A stretch of 45,094 nucleotides of DNA from Acetobacteraceae bacterium. GTDB lineage: Bacteria; Pseudomonadota; Alphaproteobacteria; Acetobacterales; Acetobacteraceae. The stretch is from positions 1 to 45,094 of the forward strand of contig JASHOF010000126.1 in the NCBI GenBank assembly GCA_030041255.1, read 5' to 3'. The first letter of the stretch is position 1; every line of letters begins with the position of its first letter. Below, piece by piece: positions 8,572 to 16,040 of the stretch. A model generated the notes under the pieces. The model did not search any database, had not been told where the DNA came from, and saw nothing but the letters and a program-made list of their open reading frames with translations. Made by a program: the position numbers and the translations under genes.

Positions 8572-9794
8572 GCGCCCGCAACAGCGACGGCCGGCCGATC
8601 CATCCGCTTATACTTACCCTTGGCTTCGAAAGTCTCCGGATCGAGCAGCCCCTCGGCAACCCGGACCATGTAGAGATCGTCGCGGAAGTGCAGCGTGAAG
8701 GTGCGGATGTCACGATAGATCTGCTCGAGCGGCATGGTCTTGAAGGCTGCCCGGGCGCCGCAGATGTCGAACACGCGCTCGCTCACATCGAGTGAACAGC
8801 GCTTGGCCATATGCAAAGCCTGCAGTGACATCATTTCCGCCCGGTCGAGTTCCGGCCGATCCCAATCCGCGGCGGCCGCCACTTCCCATTGCCGTGCTGC
8901 AGCGTAAAGCGCGCTGTGGGTTGCATAGAGGCGCGATGCCAGGTCTCCGATCGCCACCTTGATCGCTTCGCTCTGGGCAAGGTAGCCGCGTACCCGTACG
9001 AATTCGAGCGCCGCCTCGAAGGCCCCTTCCGCGGCTCCGAGATGATTGGCGACGTAGGCGAGGGTAAAGGTGCGCGGGTCGCCAACCCAGCAGCCGGGTG
9101 TTCCGATGACCCGCTCGGCCGGCACGAAATGATCGGTGACCTTGATTCCCCAGCTCACGGTCGAACGCATGCCGAGCGTGTCCCATTCGTCGACGAGCTC
9201 GACGCCGTCGCCGTCCCGCGGCACCAGCACGAAGAGCTGCCGCTCGGAATGCGGGGCGGCGCCCGGCACCGCGGTCCAGATCAGGTAATAGTCGGCGGCG
9301 GCGGCGAGTGATGCAAAGTGCTTGAAGCAAGTGAGGCGATATCCTCCGGGGGCGCTCCTGAGTTCGGAGCGGCCGACTTCCGCGGTCCTGGATTTCGGGT
9401 CCGCCTCGCTGCCCGCCGAGGCAATCAGCTTGCCATGTTCGACGACCTCGGGCAGGAACTTTGCACGTTGTTCGGGGGTCGCATGCCAGGCGACGATGCC
9501 GCTTGCGTGTGTATGCACCTGGAGAAGCTGCGCGGTGCAGGAATCGGCCTTCGCCAACTCTTCGAGGACGCGATAATAATCCACGAAGCGGTCCTGCTGC
9601 CATAGTCCGTGGCCTCCGAACTCTTTCGGGATGGCGAGCGTCAGGAGCCCGGCGGTCCGCAATTCCTCGAAATTGGCTACCGGAAATTCGGCCGAGTCAT
9701 CGTATCGCCGCATCCTCTGGCGAAAGTTCGCAAGCAGCGGCGCGAGCGTCCCCAGGAGATTCGAATTGGCGATCGTGGTGGCAGCGGTTTGCAC
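8568..9794 (-). CDS. Acyl-CoA dehydrogenase-fold flavoprotein, probable group D flavin monooxygenase
   Basis: A 408-aa protein with the three-domain acyl-CoA dehydrogenase fold: N-terminal helices (LRTAGLLTLAIPKEFGG), a middle beta domain (LIASAGSEADPKSRTAEV), and a C-terminal helical domain ending IYRDIRTFTLHFRDD. The Glu base and GTAQIQ-type stretch of true acyl-CoA dehydrogenases is absent. The end instead has the R-x-x-R-T-x-T-L-H pattern that I associate with DszC-like, reduced-flavin-dependent monooxygenases. The flavin reductase five genes downstream would supply FADH2 or FMNH2. I chose GTG 9794 because GGAGGA sits 4-5 nt upstream; the frame is open to 9956 but that overlaps the regulator. 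Annotation pipelines will likely say acyl-CoA dehydrogenase; monooxygenase activity is my inference. Confidence 0.85.
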   Translation of the reverse strand: MQTAATTIANSNLLGTLAPLLANFRQRMRRYDDSAEFPVANFEELRTAGLLTLAIPKEFGGHGLWQQDRFVDYYRVLEELAKADSCTAQLLQVHTHASGIVAWHATPEQRAKFLPEVVEHGKLIASAGSEADPKSRTAEVGRSELRSAPGGYRLTCFKHFASLAAAADYYLIWTAVPGAAPHSERQLFVLVPRDGDGVELVDEWDTLGMRSTVSWGIKVTDHFVPAERVIGTPGCWVGDPRTFTLAYVANHLGAAEGAFEAALEFVRVRGYLAQSEAIKVAIGDLASRLYATHSALYAAARQWEVAAAADWDRPELDRAEMMSLQALHMAKRCSLDVSERVFDICGARAAFKTMPLEQIYRDIRTFTLHFRDDLYMVRVAEGLLDPETFEAKGKYKRMDRPAVAVAGA

Positions 9795-9828
9795 GGGTTC
9801 CTCCGAACTTGGGTAAATCGCCAGCGCT

Positions 9829-10626
9829 TCAGGGCTTCCGCGACCGGGCTCGAGCCTTGGCGCGGGGTTCCGGCGCAGCGTTTTCCGACCGCCCATGGGC
9901 AGGTTCGGCATGGCCGCGGATGATTGCGGCGGCAGCGGCGAAATGCTCTCGTACAAGCTGCTCCGCCAGCTTGCCGTCGCGTGCCCGGAGCGCTGCGATG
10001 ATTGCTTCGTGTTGGCCTTGAAGCTTTTGCAAGTCGTCCCGCTCGTACAGGCGGAGGAAATCGGAGCTCAGGAAGTAGTCGCGGTAATTGCTGATCAGGT
10101 GAACGAGGCGCGGGCTTCGCGAAGCTTCGGCGATGCGCAAGTGAAAGCTGTTGGTGAGCTCGGCGTGGGCCTGGAGTTCGGCCTCGTTCTCCTCGGCGCC
10201 GCGGATGCGGGCGCCGATTTCGTTGCTGAGCGTCTCGATGCCGCTGAGTTCCTCGGTCGTGATGCGGGCTGCTGCAAGCCGGGCGGCATAGCCTTCGAGC
10301 ATCTGGCGCAGGCCGTAGATGTCCTCGAGCTCCTGTTGGATGTCCCGTACGATCACCCCGCGGGAGTCTGGAATCTGGTCTGCCAGCCCCTCTGCCACCA
10401 AACGGGCGAGGGCCTCGCGGACGGGGGTACGGCTTACGCCGAGCTGCTGGGCGAGCCTGGCTTCGAGCAGCCGTTCGCCCGGCCTGATCGCCCGGTGCAG
10501 CAGGGCGCGGCGGAGCTCCCAGTAGGTGCGCTTGGTAACGGTTGCCACCGGCTCGAGGCGCCGCACCGCGGGCGCTTCGGGCGGTTCCGGAGGATCGGCC
10601 TCGGCGCTTTGTATACCGTACACCAT
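9829..10626 (-). CDS. GntR family transcriptional regulator (FCD domain)
   Basis: A 265-aa FadR-subfamily regulator. The winged helix-turn-helix ([20 protein letters not shown] then [13 protein letters not shown]) is around residues 48-85. A long all-helical FCD ligand-binding domain follows, with conserved [14 protein letters not shown] and the putative metal/ligand residues in [11 protein letters not shown] and [17 protein letters not shown] domains usually bind small organic acids, so this protein probably senses the pathway substrate or an intermediate. It heads the minus-strand catabolic run, 34 nt ahead of the oxidoreductase. The frame opens at 10668; ATG 10626 is preferred but not certain, because the palindromic sequence at 10610-10635 overlaps it. 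Autoregulation and control of the divergent aldo/keto reductase are likely. Confidence 0.88.
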   Translation of the reverse strand: MVYGIQSAEADPPEPPEAPAVRRLEPVATVTKRTYWELRRALLHRAIRPGERLLEARLAQQLGVSRTPVREALARLVAEGLADQIPDSRGVIVRDIQQELEDIYGLRQMLEGYAARLAAARITTEELSGIETLSNEIGARIRGAEENEAELQAHAELTNSFHLRIAEASRSPRLVHLISNYRDYFLSSDFLRLYERDDLQKLQGQHEAIIAALRARDGKLAEQLVREHFAAAAAIIRGHAEPAHGRSENAAPEPRAKARARSRKP

Positions 10627-10635
10627 ACACTGTAC
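10610..10635. promoter_or_regulatory. Candidate GntR operator overlapping the regulator start
   Basis: The stretch contains GTATAC (10611-10616), the dyad TGTA-N5-TACA (10610-10622) and GTAC ends again at 10618-10621 and 10632-10635. FCD-type GntR proteins bind short dyads of the TNGTNNNACNA kind, and this stretch is AT-richer than its surroundings. Its position at the start codon of the regulator, between divergent genes, fits autoregulation. No binding evidence is available. Confidence 0.4.
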
Positions 10636-10812
10636 CCGTCTGGTCGGGCGCGGTATCATAACGGCCAAACCGTGTCAAACCGTCCCGGCGAGTCTTCGCC
10701 ATTCGCGGTGGCGATTGCCGATGGCGCGGGAGGTGCCGGGAGTTCCGGTCGAGGGCTTCCGATTGCGGCCGCGTTGCCCATTTCGGTGATGGTGTTGAAG
10801 AGGAGAGACGCG

Positions 10813-11694
10813 ATGCCCGCGCCGAACGCTGCCGCCGCCGGTCAGTTCGCCGTTGGGGGCGAATCCCTCGTCAATCGTCTCGGTTTCGGGGCGATGCGGC
10901 TGACCGGCCCCGGTATCTGGGGGGAACCCAAGGACCGTGCGGAGGCGCTGGCCACGCTCCGCGCCCTGCCGGGCCTCGGGGTGAACTTCATCGACACGGC
11001 CGACAGCTACGGTCCCTATGTCAGCGAGATGCTGATCCGCGAGGCGCTGCATCCGTATCGCGAGATGCTCGTCGCGACCAAGGGAGGCCTCGTGCGCATG
11101 GGGCCGGGGCGGTGGGCTCCGGTCGGCCGCCCCGAGTATCTGCGCCAGGAAGTGCTGATGAGCCTTCGGCGCCTCGGGGTCGAGCGCATCGATCTCTGGC
11201 AGCTTCACCGGATCGACCCGAAGGTTCCGCGCGAGGAGCAGTTCGATGCGATCCGCGCCATGCGCGCCGAAGGTCTCATTCGTCATACGGGCCTGAGCAA
11301 CGTGAGCGTTGGCGAGATTGAGGCGGCGCAGAAATTCTTCCCGGTGGCCACGGTGCAGAACCGCTACAACCTCGCCGATCGGGCGAGCGAGGCGGTGCTC
11401 GAGTACTGCGCCCGCCACAAGATCGGCTTCATACCCTGGCATCCACTGGCCGCCGGCGAGCTCGCGCGTCCCGGTTCGGCACTGGATGCGGCGGCCCGGC
11501 GGCACAATGTCCGACCGGCCAGTGTCGCGCTCGCCTGGCTTTTGCAGCGGAGCCCGGCGATGCTGCCGATCCCGGGCACGAGCCAGCGCAGCCACCTCGA
11601 AGAGAACGTCGCCGCCGCCGCGATTCGCCTGGACGCCACGGAGGTTTCCGCACTCGACCGCCAGGGAGCCGAGGTGGGGCGAGCCGCGTCCTGA
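10813..11694 (+). CDS. Aldo/keto reductase
   Basis: A 293-aa NADPH-dependent oxidoreductase of the aldo/keto reductase superfamily. The catalytic tetrad is visible: Asp and Tyr in [11 protein letters not shown], Lys in LVATKGGL and His in LWQLHRID. The C-terminal cofactor-binding part has [20 protein letters not shown], the usual AKR signature. Start ATG 10813 has AGGAGAG about 6 nt upstream; the open frame extends far upstream but opposite the GntR gene. It is transcribed divergently from the regulator, so it may belong to the same regulon and reduce or oxidise a carbonyl intermediate. Substrate unknown. Confidence 0.88.
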   Translation: MPAPNAAAAGQFAVGGESLVNRLGFGAMRLTGPGIWGEPKDRAEALATLRALPGLGVNFIDTADSYGPYVSEMLIREALHPYREMLVATKGGLVRMGPGRWAPVGRPEYLRQEVLMSLRRLGVERIDLWQLHRIDPKVPREEQFDAIRAMRAEGLIRHTGLSNVSVGEIEAAQKFFPVATVQNRYNLADRASEAVLEYCARHKIGFIPWHPLAAGELARPGSALDAAARRHNVRPASVALAWLLQRSPAMLPIPGTSQRSHLEENVAAAAIRLDATEVSALDRQGAEVGRAAS

Positions 11695-11958
11695 CGCCTC
11701 CGCGCTTCAGGTTCGCGCCGGCGCCGATAGTGCGGGCAGGAGTGCCATTGGAGCAAGAAAATCCGCGATCGGTGATGAATTTGCCGGCGCGGGTGAGCAT
11801 GCGCGGCGCCGCTGCGAACAGCGAGATTACAGCGAGGTCCATTGGCCTCTGGTCCAGGGTTTGAAGGTGTGCCGGCGATTTATCGGGGAGTTGCGAGCAC
11901 GGGCGGAACAGCGTGAGAACTGCGGGTTTGGTCCGGTCGTGGATGAACCGCCCTGTCG

Positions 11959-12495
11959 ATGGTTGTACTTTCTTACCGCGAAGCCGCCAAAACCAGGCTC
12001 ACCGACACGCCCGGTCAGATCAGGGCCGACAGCACGCAGGCACAGTTGGTCGAGCAGGCCAAGAACTACGGGCGCGTCCTGCACCGCCCGGTTCCCAAGC
12101 AGATCGGGTATTGGTCTCAAATCGGCAAGATCGCGGAGGAGAATCCGGACCTGCCGTTTGCAATGATCCGGGACATCCTCGTCGCGCAACGGAAACTGCA
12201 ACCGAAGAATACCGCTTCGACTGATGCGGCTGCTCGTCACGCCCACATGTTCCGGGCGGCCAAGAAGCTGCATCCCGCGCAGAAGGTGGCGCTCGATGTC
12301 GCCGTCAGAGCCATCGTCGAAGACCCCGCACCTGGTGACGCCAGGATCGGCGATCTTGCCGGCGTGCGGGTATGCACATTCCGCCTCGGCAACCACCTCT
12401 TTCTGCCAGCCTACACTCAGGTCGACGAGGAAACCATCACCTTGCTCGCTTTGGGATCGCACGAGAATTTCCAAAGGGACCTCAAGAGATCCTGA
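11959..12495 (+). CDS. Fused ParD-like antitoxin / RelE-like toxin
   Basis: A 178-aa open frame that joins two modules normally encoded by adjacent genes. Residues about 20-75 (with VLHRPVPKQIGYWSQIGKIA and EENPDLPFAMI) match the ParD-like antitoxin family. Residues about 95-178 (KKLHPAQKVALDVAV, GDLAGVRVCTFRLGN, LLALGSHENFQRDLKR) match a RelE/ParE-type mRNA-interferase or gyrase-toxin family; the HENFxRDLKR ending is highly typical. The toxin N-terminus is a few residues shorter than usual and no stop separates the parts. ATG 11959 has no good ribosome site, so the true start is uncertain; internal Met codons could give a free toxin. It may be a neutralised relic or a self-inhibiting fusion. 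Confidence 0.7.
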   Translation: MVVLSYREAAKTRLTDTPGQIRADSTQAQLVEQAKNYGRVLHRPVPKQIGYWSQIGKIAEENPDLPFAMIRDILVAQRKLQPKNTASTDAAARHAHMFRAAKKLHPAQKVALDVAVRAIVEDPAPGDARIGDLAGVRVCTFRLGNHLFLPAYTQVDEETITLLALGSHENFQRDLKRS

Positions 12496-12762
12496 ACAAA
12501 GAAATTTGGGCGCCTGAGGAAATCCGAGCCAAGTCGGTGGCTTATGACGCTGCCGCATTCGCCGCGCCGCCCTTCCGATCGTGCTCGGAGATCGTCTGCG
12601 AACGGAGGAAGCTGTCGGGACCAGATGGGTTCCCGGAATCGGGACCATATTGGATGGGCCGAGTGCGCCGAAAGTCGGTCCCATAGAAAGGGATATCGGC
12701 CCTCGATCGACCAGATATCAGCACCGGTGGTGCATGGCTGCGAAGCAATCTGCCGGATCCAG

Positions 12763-13284
12763 CTACAGCCCGAGTCTCTCGAAGGTTTCGAGCGGCAGGA
12801 AGAGGCGTCGTCGTTCGCTGGCGAAAGCTCGGAAGCCATAACGCTCGTAGAACCCTACCGCGCGATCGCTCTTGGCATCGACAACGATGGCATAGACCGC
12901 AAGCGTCACGCTCGCCCGGACCACACGGCGGATGGCGTCGAGCAGCAGGGTTTCACCAAGTCCTTGCCCCTGGCATGTGCGATCGACGGCGAGGCGACCC
13001 AGGATCGCGGCCGGCACGGGGTAATGTGGCAGCCGTTTCGCCAGGGCCGGCGGCAATTCGTCTTTTTCGAAGCTGGCAGCGCTCAGGCTATAGTAGCCGG
13101 CAATCTTTTCCGGCGCGTCGCCGAGCGCCACGAACACCCGGGCCACACGCCGCCGGATATCCTGAGAAGCCTGCCGCTGGAGGTAGGAATCGAGAGCCGG
13201 TTCCGCGCAGGAGAAGGCCGCACGGTCATGGTGCGAGCCGAGCGGCTCGATGACCAGGGCAGGCTCATCCACCGACGCGCTCAC
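12763..13284 (-). CDS. GNAT acetyltransferase, toxin of a DUF1778-GNAT pair (TacT/AtaT-like)
   Basis: A 173-aa N-acetyltransferase. The acetyl-CoA loop is RTCQGQGLGETLL (R-x-x-Q-G-x-G), preceded by LGRLAVD, and the C-terminal Tyr lies in GFYERYGFRAF. In this family, toxins acetylate the amino group of charged aminoacyl-tRNA and block translation. The gene follows a ribbon-helix-helix DUF1778 gene and overlaps its 3' end by 20 nt, the standard arrangement of TacAT/AtaRT/KacAT modules. Start GTG 13284 fits that overlap; a second in-frame GTG at 13272 is possible. Confidence 0.86.
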   Translation of the reverse strand: MSASVDEPALVIEPLGSHHDRAAFSCAEPALDSYLQRQASQDIRRRVARVFVALGDAPEKIAGYYSLSAASFEKDELPPALAKRLPHYPVPAAILGRLAVDRTCQGQGLGETLLLDAIRRVVRASVTLAVYAIVVDAKSDRAVGFYERYGFRAFASERRRLFLPLETFERLGL

Positions 13285-13549
13285 GATAGCGGCGCGCGGC
13301 CTCCCTCAGCTTCTCGTTCGGTTCCGGCGGATTGATCAGCGCGTCATAGAAGACTTCCCAATCCTTCGCCGAAAGGGTGATCTTCTCGTGCGAGTCGATC
13401 ACGTGCTCCGCTGCGGCCACCGCGCTCGCGAGCACGAAATCGGTCACGCTCGTTTCCTCATAGGCGGCGGCCCGTTCGAGCTTGCGCTTGGTCTTGGCAT
13501 CCAGGCGCAAGTGCATGCGATCCCGCTTCACTTCGGCAGTTTGGCCCAT
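13265..13549 (-). CDS. DUF1778 ribbon-helix-helix antitoxin
   Basis: A 94-aa antitoxin. The N-terminal ribbon-helix-helix (RMHLRLDAKTKRKLERAAAY then TSVTDFVLASA) binds DNA as a dimer. The C-terminal segment (LSAKDWEVFYDALINPPEPN) is the conserved tail that wraps and neutralises the GNAT toxin. I chose ATG 13549, with GGAG 6 nt upstream; ATG 13564 is an alternative, and the much longer open frame to 13903 is not protein-like. A perfect palindrome lies 32-50 nt upstream and is the expected autoregulatory operator. Confidence 0.87.
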   Translation of the reverse strand: MGQTAEVKRDRMHLRLDAKTKRKLERAAAYEETSVTDFVLASAVAAAEHVIDSHEKITLSAKDWEVFYDALINPPEPNEKLREAARRYRERVGG

Positions 13550-13580
13550 CGGACGCTCCAGCATTCTCGATACTGGACAA

Positions 13581-13599
13581 GTACGCCATATAGGCGTAC
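13581..13599. promoter_or_regulatory. Palindromic operator of the DUF1778-GNAT module
   Basis: A perfect inverted repeat, GTACGCC-ATATA-GGCGTAC, with 7-bp arms. On the minus strand its centre reads TATATG, usable as a -10 box, so a bound antitoxin dimer would block transcription. It lies just upstream of the antitoxin start. Basis: seen in sequence; role inferred from how TacA/AtaR-type antitoxins regulate themselves. Confidence 0.65.
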
Positions 13600-13895
13600 A
13601 AATCAAGATCAAGGAGAAATTTTTTCGGGCCGCCCGTCGTATCCCCTGAGCACCCTGGAGGCTCCCCGAACCGCCTGCCGTGCGCTGGAGCACGGAGTGA
13701 GATACTGATAAGAGTGGAATATTGGTATTAACCGCGGACCCTCTGAGACTCAACTCCGTCTCTCGGCCGGAATTTTCCTGGGCGAGGGCGGCGATGATCG
13801 AGGGCGATGATCGCGCTGCCGACGACACACCGCCGGCCGCGAGCGACAACGAGCCGCCGGAGCGGTGCGAGGACTGATTGAGAGGAGACGATGCG
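13600..13895. other. Stretch with no complete gene, ending in a coding-like tail
   Basis: Between the antitoxin promoter and the recombinase remnant. From about 13731 to 13877 one plus-strand frame is open and ends at TGA 13875-13877 with an acidic, Pro-rich tail (PPAASDNEPPERCED), as if the end of a gene lost its front. A ribosome-site-like GAGAGGAG precedes the recombinase ATG. I do not recognise the tail. Confidence 0.3.
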
Positions 13896-14180
13896 ATGAG
13901 CAAGGTTGCGCTCTACGCCCGCTATTCCTCCGACAATCAGAGTGTCGCCTCGATCGAGGACCCGTTCCGCATCTGCCGCGAACAGTGGAAGGTCGTCGGC
14001 ACCTATCGCGACGCCGCCATGTCCGGGCGCCAGCGTGGTCCTGCGGCTGGGCATTCAATCACTGTTGCAGGACGCGCAGCGCGGCAAATTCGAGATCGTG
14101 CTCGCCGAGGCGCTGGACCGCGCGAGCCGCGACCAGGCCGACGTGGCCACGCTGTTCAAGCATCTGCGCTTCGGCGGCAA
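13896..14180 (+). pseudogene. Serine recombinase (resolvase/invertase family), frameshifted and truncated
   Basis: The N-terminal catalytic domain of a large serine recombinase is recognisable: MSKVALYARYSSDNQ contains the nucleophile Ser region. It is followed by SIEDPFRICREQWKVVGTYR, where a few residues usual after CRE are missing. Near 14030 the family continues in another frame (LGIQSLLQDAQRGKFEIVLA, then EALDRASRDQADVATLFKHL), so there is a frameshift. The similarity stops at about 14180, where the sequence runs into the truncated Ada-like gene on the other strand. The recombinase and zinc-ribbon domains are gone. A decayed mobile element, not functional. Confidence 0.75.
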
Positions 14181-14839
14181 GCAACCGTCTCAAATTGCTT
14201 TTCCGGGCTGCTCTGTGATCGAGGCGCGCTCGCTTCAAAGAAGCCGGAACGGACGCGCATCGCCGGTCTCATTTCGCTTGGCCGGCGTCTATAGACGTCA
14301 TGAAATACGGCATTGAAGCGGCGCACGCTACCGAAGCCGGAGACGAGTGCGATCTCCCCTATCGGTAGCGTGGTTGTATCCAGAAGCCTTTTCGCCCGCT
14401 GAATCCGTGCCGTCTGCGCTACTGCCGATGGGGAGGCACCCCAATGCCGAAGGAAGAGCCGACGCAAGTGGCGACTGGTGACACCGAGCCGCCCGGCCAA
14501 AGCAGCGACGGAGCCTTTCTCGCCATCGAGCGCGCCTTCCTCGATGATAAGGCGCGCTGCGCGTTCGACGGTGGTCAAGCTGCCCTTCCACGCCGGACAA
14601 AAGGGAGCGGTCTCGGGACGGCAGCGCAGGCAAGGGCGGAACCCCGCGGCTTCAGCGGCCGCAGCGCTCGGCAAGAATTCAACGTTGCGGCGAAGTGGCA
14701 GCCTTACCGGGCAGACGCAACGGCAATAGACCCCGGTCGTCCGAACGCCGATAAAAAAACGGCCATCGAACACAGGGTCGCGTGCGAGCCAAGCCCGCTC
14801 GAACATCGCCTGGTCATCCTCGGTCACGGGCGAACACAT
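14156..14839 (-). CDS. Ada metal-binding/AraC-type protein, truncated (AlkA glycosylase domain missing)
   Basis: A 227-aa protein resembling the N-terminal half of Ada-AlkA fusion proteins. Residues about 20-75 form the Ada methyl-phosphotriester domain with the zinc cysteines in TTGVYCRCVCPVR and FRPCLRCRPE. Residues about 90-190 are an AraC-type DNA-binding region (VAALAGRLGVTSRHLRRLF and GEIALVSGFGSVRRFNAVF). The family normally continues with AlkA_N and HhH-GPD glycosylase domains to roughly 480 residues. Here it ends about 30 residues after the AraC part, exactly where the recombinase remnant meets it. The last residues look like read-through into foreign DNA. It may still sense alkylation damage but cannot excise bases. 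Confidence 0.75.
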   Translation of the reverse strand: MCSPVTEDDQAMFERAWLARDPVFDGRFFIGVRTTGVYCRCVCPVRLPLRRNVEFLPSAAAAEAAGFRPCLRCRPETAPFCPAWKGSLTTVERAARLIIEEGALDGEKGSVAALAGRLGVTSRHLRRLFLRHWGASPSAVAQTARIQRAKRLLDTTTLPIGEIALVSGFGSVRRFNAVFHDVYRRRPSEMRPAMRVRSGFFEASAPRSQSSPEKQFETVACRRSADA

Positions 14840-14939
14840 ACCACAAGAGAGGTGGGCCGGAGAGGATGAGGTCCGATTCCGGCCAGACTGTCCCTCGCCC
14901 GATGTTCATAGTAGTCCGCCGATAGATGGCGAGAGGCGC

Positions 14940-15926
14940 ATGAATGATTCCGGGTCGATGTCCCTTACAGAATGGGCGCTGCTACTGCTCCTGTCGGTGC
15001 TGTGGGGCGGTTCGTTTTTCTTTTCGAAAGTTGCCGTTGCAGCCCTTCCGCCACTGACGATCGTCTTCGCGCGGTTCTCGGCCGGCGCCGTGCTGGTCTA
15101 TACCTACGCCCGGTTACGCTCCATCACGATTCCAACAGATATTCGCAGTTGTGCCGCATTCGCCGGCATGGGCCTGCTGAACAACCTCATCCCTGCCGGC
15201 CTGATCGTCTGGGGTCAAACGATGATCCCGAGCGGCCTTGCCTCTGTCATCATTGCCACCACGCCGATCTTCTCGATCCTTGCCATCCACCTCACCAGCG
15301 CCGACGAGAAGATAAGCCCAGGGAAGATCGCCGGTATGGTTCTTGGACTCATTGGCGTCTGTGTTTTGTTTCGACTCGGCACCACGGATTCCAACGTGTC
15401 CATCGCCGGGATCATTGCATGCCTTGGTGCAGCGGTATCGTACGGCTTTGCGAACGCATTCGGGAAGCGCTTTCGGCGCCTCGGCATTCCGCCTGTCGCC
15501 GGCGCGACGGGACAGATGACAGGAACCGCGATCATGGCATTTCCGCTGATGCTAGCGATGGATTCTCCCTGGCGGCTGGCCGTTCCGAACCTCGATGTCT
15601 GGGCGTCGATGGCCGGCCTGGCAATCTTATCGACCGCACTCGGCTATGTGGTGTTCTTTCGAATCCTCGCAACCGCGGGGGCCACGAACATTTCTCTTGT
15701 CACTCTCCTGATACCAGTCAGTGCCGTTTTTCTCGGCAGCGAAATCCTGGGGGAACAGGTGTCGCCGGTGCAGGTTGCAGGCATGTTCCTCATAGCCTTG
15801 GGGTTGATCGCCATCGACGGACGTGCGCCCGTGCTGGCACATCGAATAGGATCAGGCTGTCAGGTGGTTCTGCGGTATCGCGGAACCAATCCGGAGGCGG
15901 AGATACCAATCCGGAGGCGGAGATAA
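14940..15926 (+). CDS. DMT-superfamily transporter (EamA family)
   Basis: A 328-aa inner-membrane protein with about ten hydrophobic helices arranged as two EamA repeats. The first begins WALLLLLSVLWGGSFFFSKV and the second GIIACLGAAVSYGFANAFGK. Pro/Gly-rich family landmarks such as IIATTPIFSILAIHL and LLIPVSAVFLGSEILGEQVS are present. Members export or import amino acids, nucleosides or other metabolites; the substrate here is unknown. The last ~10 codons run through a 20-bp tandem duplication (15885-15924), which shifts the frame of the C-terminus (ends IPIRRRR), so the tail is probably recent. Confidence 0.88.
   Translation: MNDSGSMSLTEWALLLLLSVLWGGSFFFSKVAVAALPPLTIVFARFSAGAVLVYTYARLRSITIPTDIRSCAAFAGMGLLNNLIPAGLIVWGQTMIPSGLASVIIATTPIFSILAIHLTSADEKISPGKIAGMVLGLIGVCVLFRLGTTDSNVSIAGIIACLGAAVSYGFANAFGKRFRRLGIPPVAGATGQMTGTAIMAFPLMLAMDSPWRLAVPNLDVWASMAGLAILSTALGYVVFFRILATAGATNISLVTLLIPVSAVFLGSEILGEQVSPVQVAGMFLIALGLIAIDGRAPVLAHRIGSGCQVVLRYRGTNPEAEIPIRRRR
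15885..15924 (+). repeat. Exact 20-bp tandem duplication at the 3' end of the EamA gene
   Basis: Two head-to-tail copies of a 20-bp unit starting ACCAATCCGG, at 15885-15904 and 15905-15924, with no mismatch. Because 20 is not a multiple of three, the second copy is read in a different frame and changes the protein C-terminus. Confidence 0.95.
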
Positions 15927-15985
15927 GGAAGCACCGCCCATAAGCCAGGAGATGCCGAGTGGTGGCCGATGGTCCGAAATGGCGG

Positions 15986-16027
15986 TGGACAAAGGGAGTC
16001 ATATGGCATATGCTAGGACATATGCTA
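15986..16027 (+). promoter_or_regulatory. vapBC promoter with triple CATATG operator-like repeats
   Basis: A -35-like TGGACA (15986-15991) and -10-like TATGCT (16009-16014) are separated by 17 bp. CATATG occurs at 16000-16005, 16007-16012 and 16019-16024, and ATATGCTA is directly repeated at 16008 and 16020, 12 bp apart. VapB-VapC complexes normally repress their own promoter by binding such repeats. The vapB ATG is 27 nt beyond the -10. Confidence 0.55.
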
Positions 16028-16040
16028 TCGCGAGGCGGCG

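Noticed and set aside
5618-8698. Long plus-strand open frame (1026 codons) opposite the ABC transporter genes
   Set aside because: Low-complexity Arg/Pro/Ala translation antisense to clear ATPase, binding-protein and permease genes; a by-product of high GC.
8568-9794. Straightforward acyl-CoA dehydrogenase of fatty-acid oxidation
   Set aside because: No Glu/GTAQIQ motif, no acyl-CoA ligase, hydratase or thiolase nearby, and a flavin reductase in the same operon; kept as fold description only.
13250-13708. Plus-strand frame across the antitoxin region
   Set aside because: Antisense to the DUF1778 gene and its promoter; no homology recognised.
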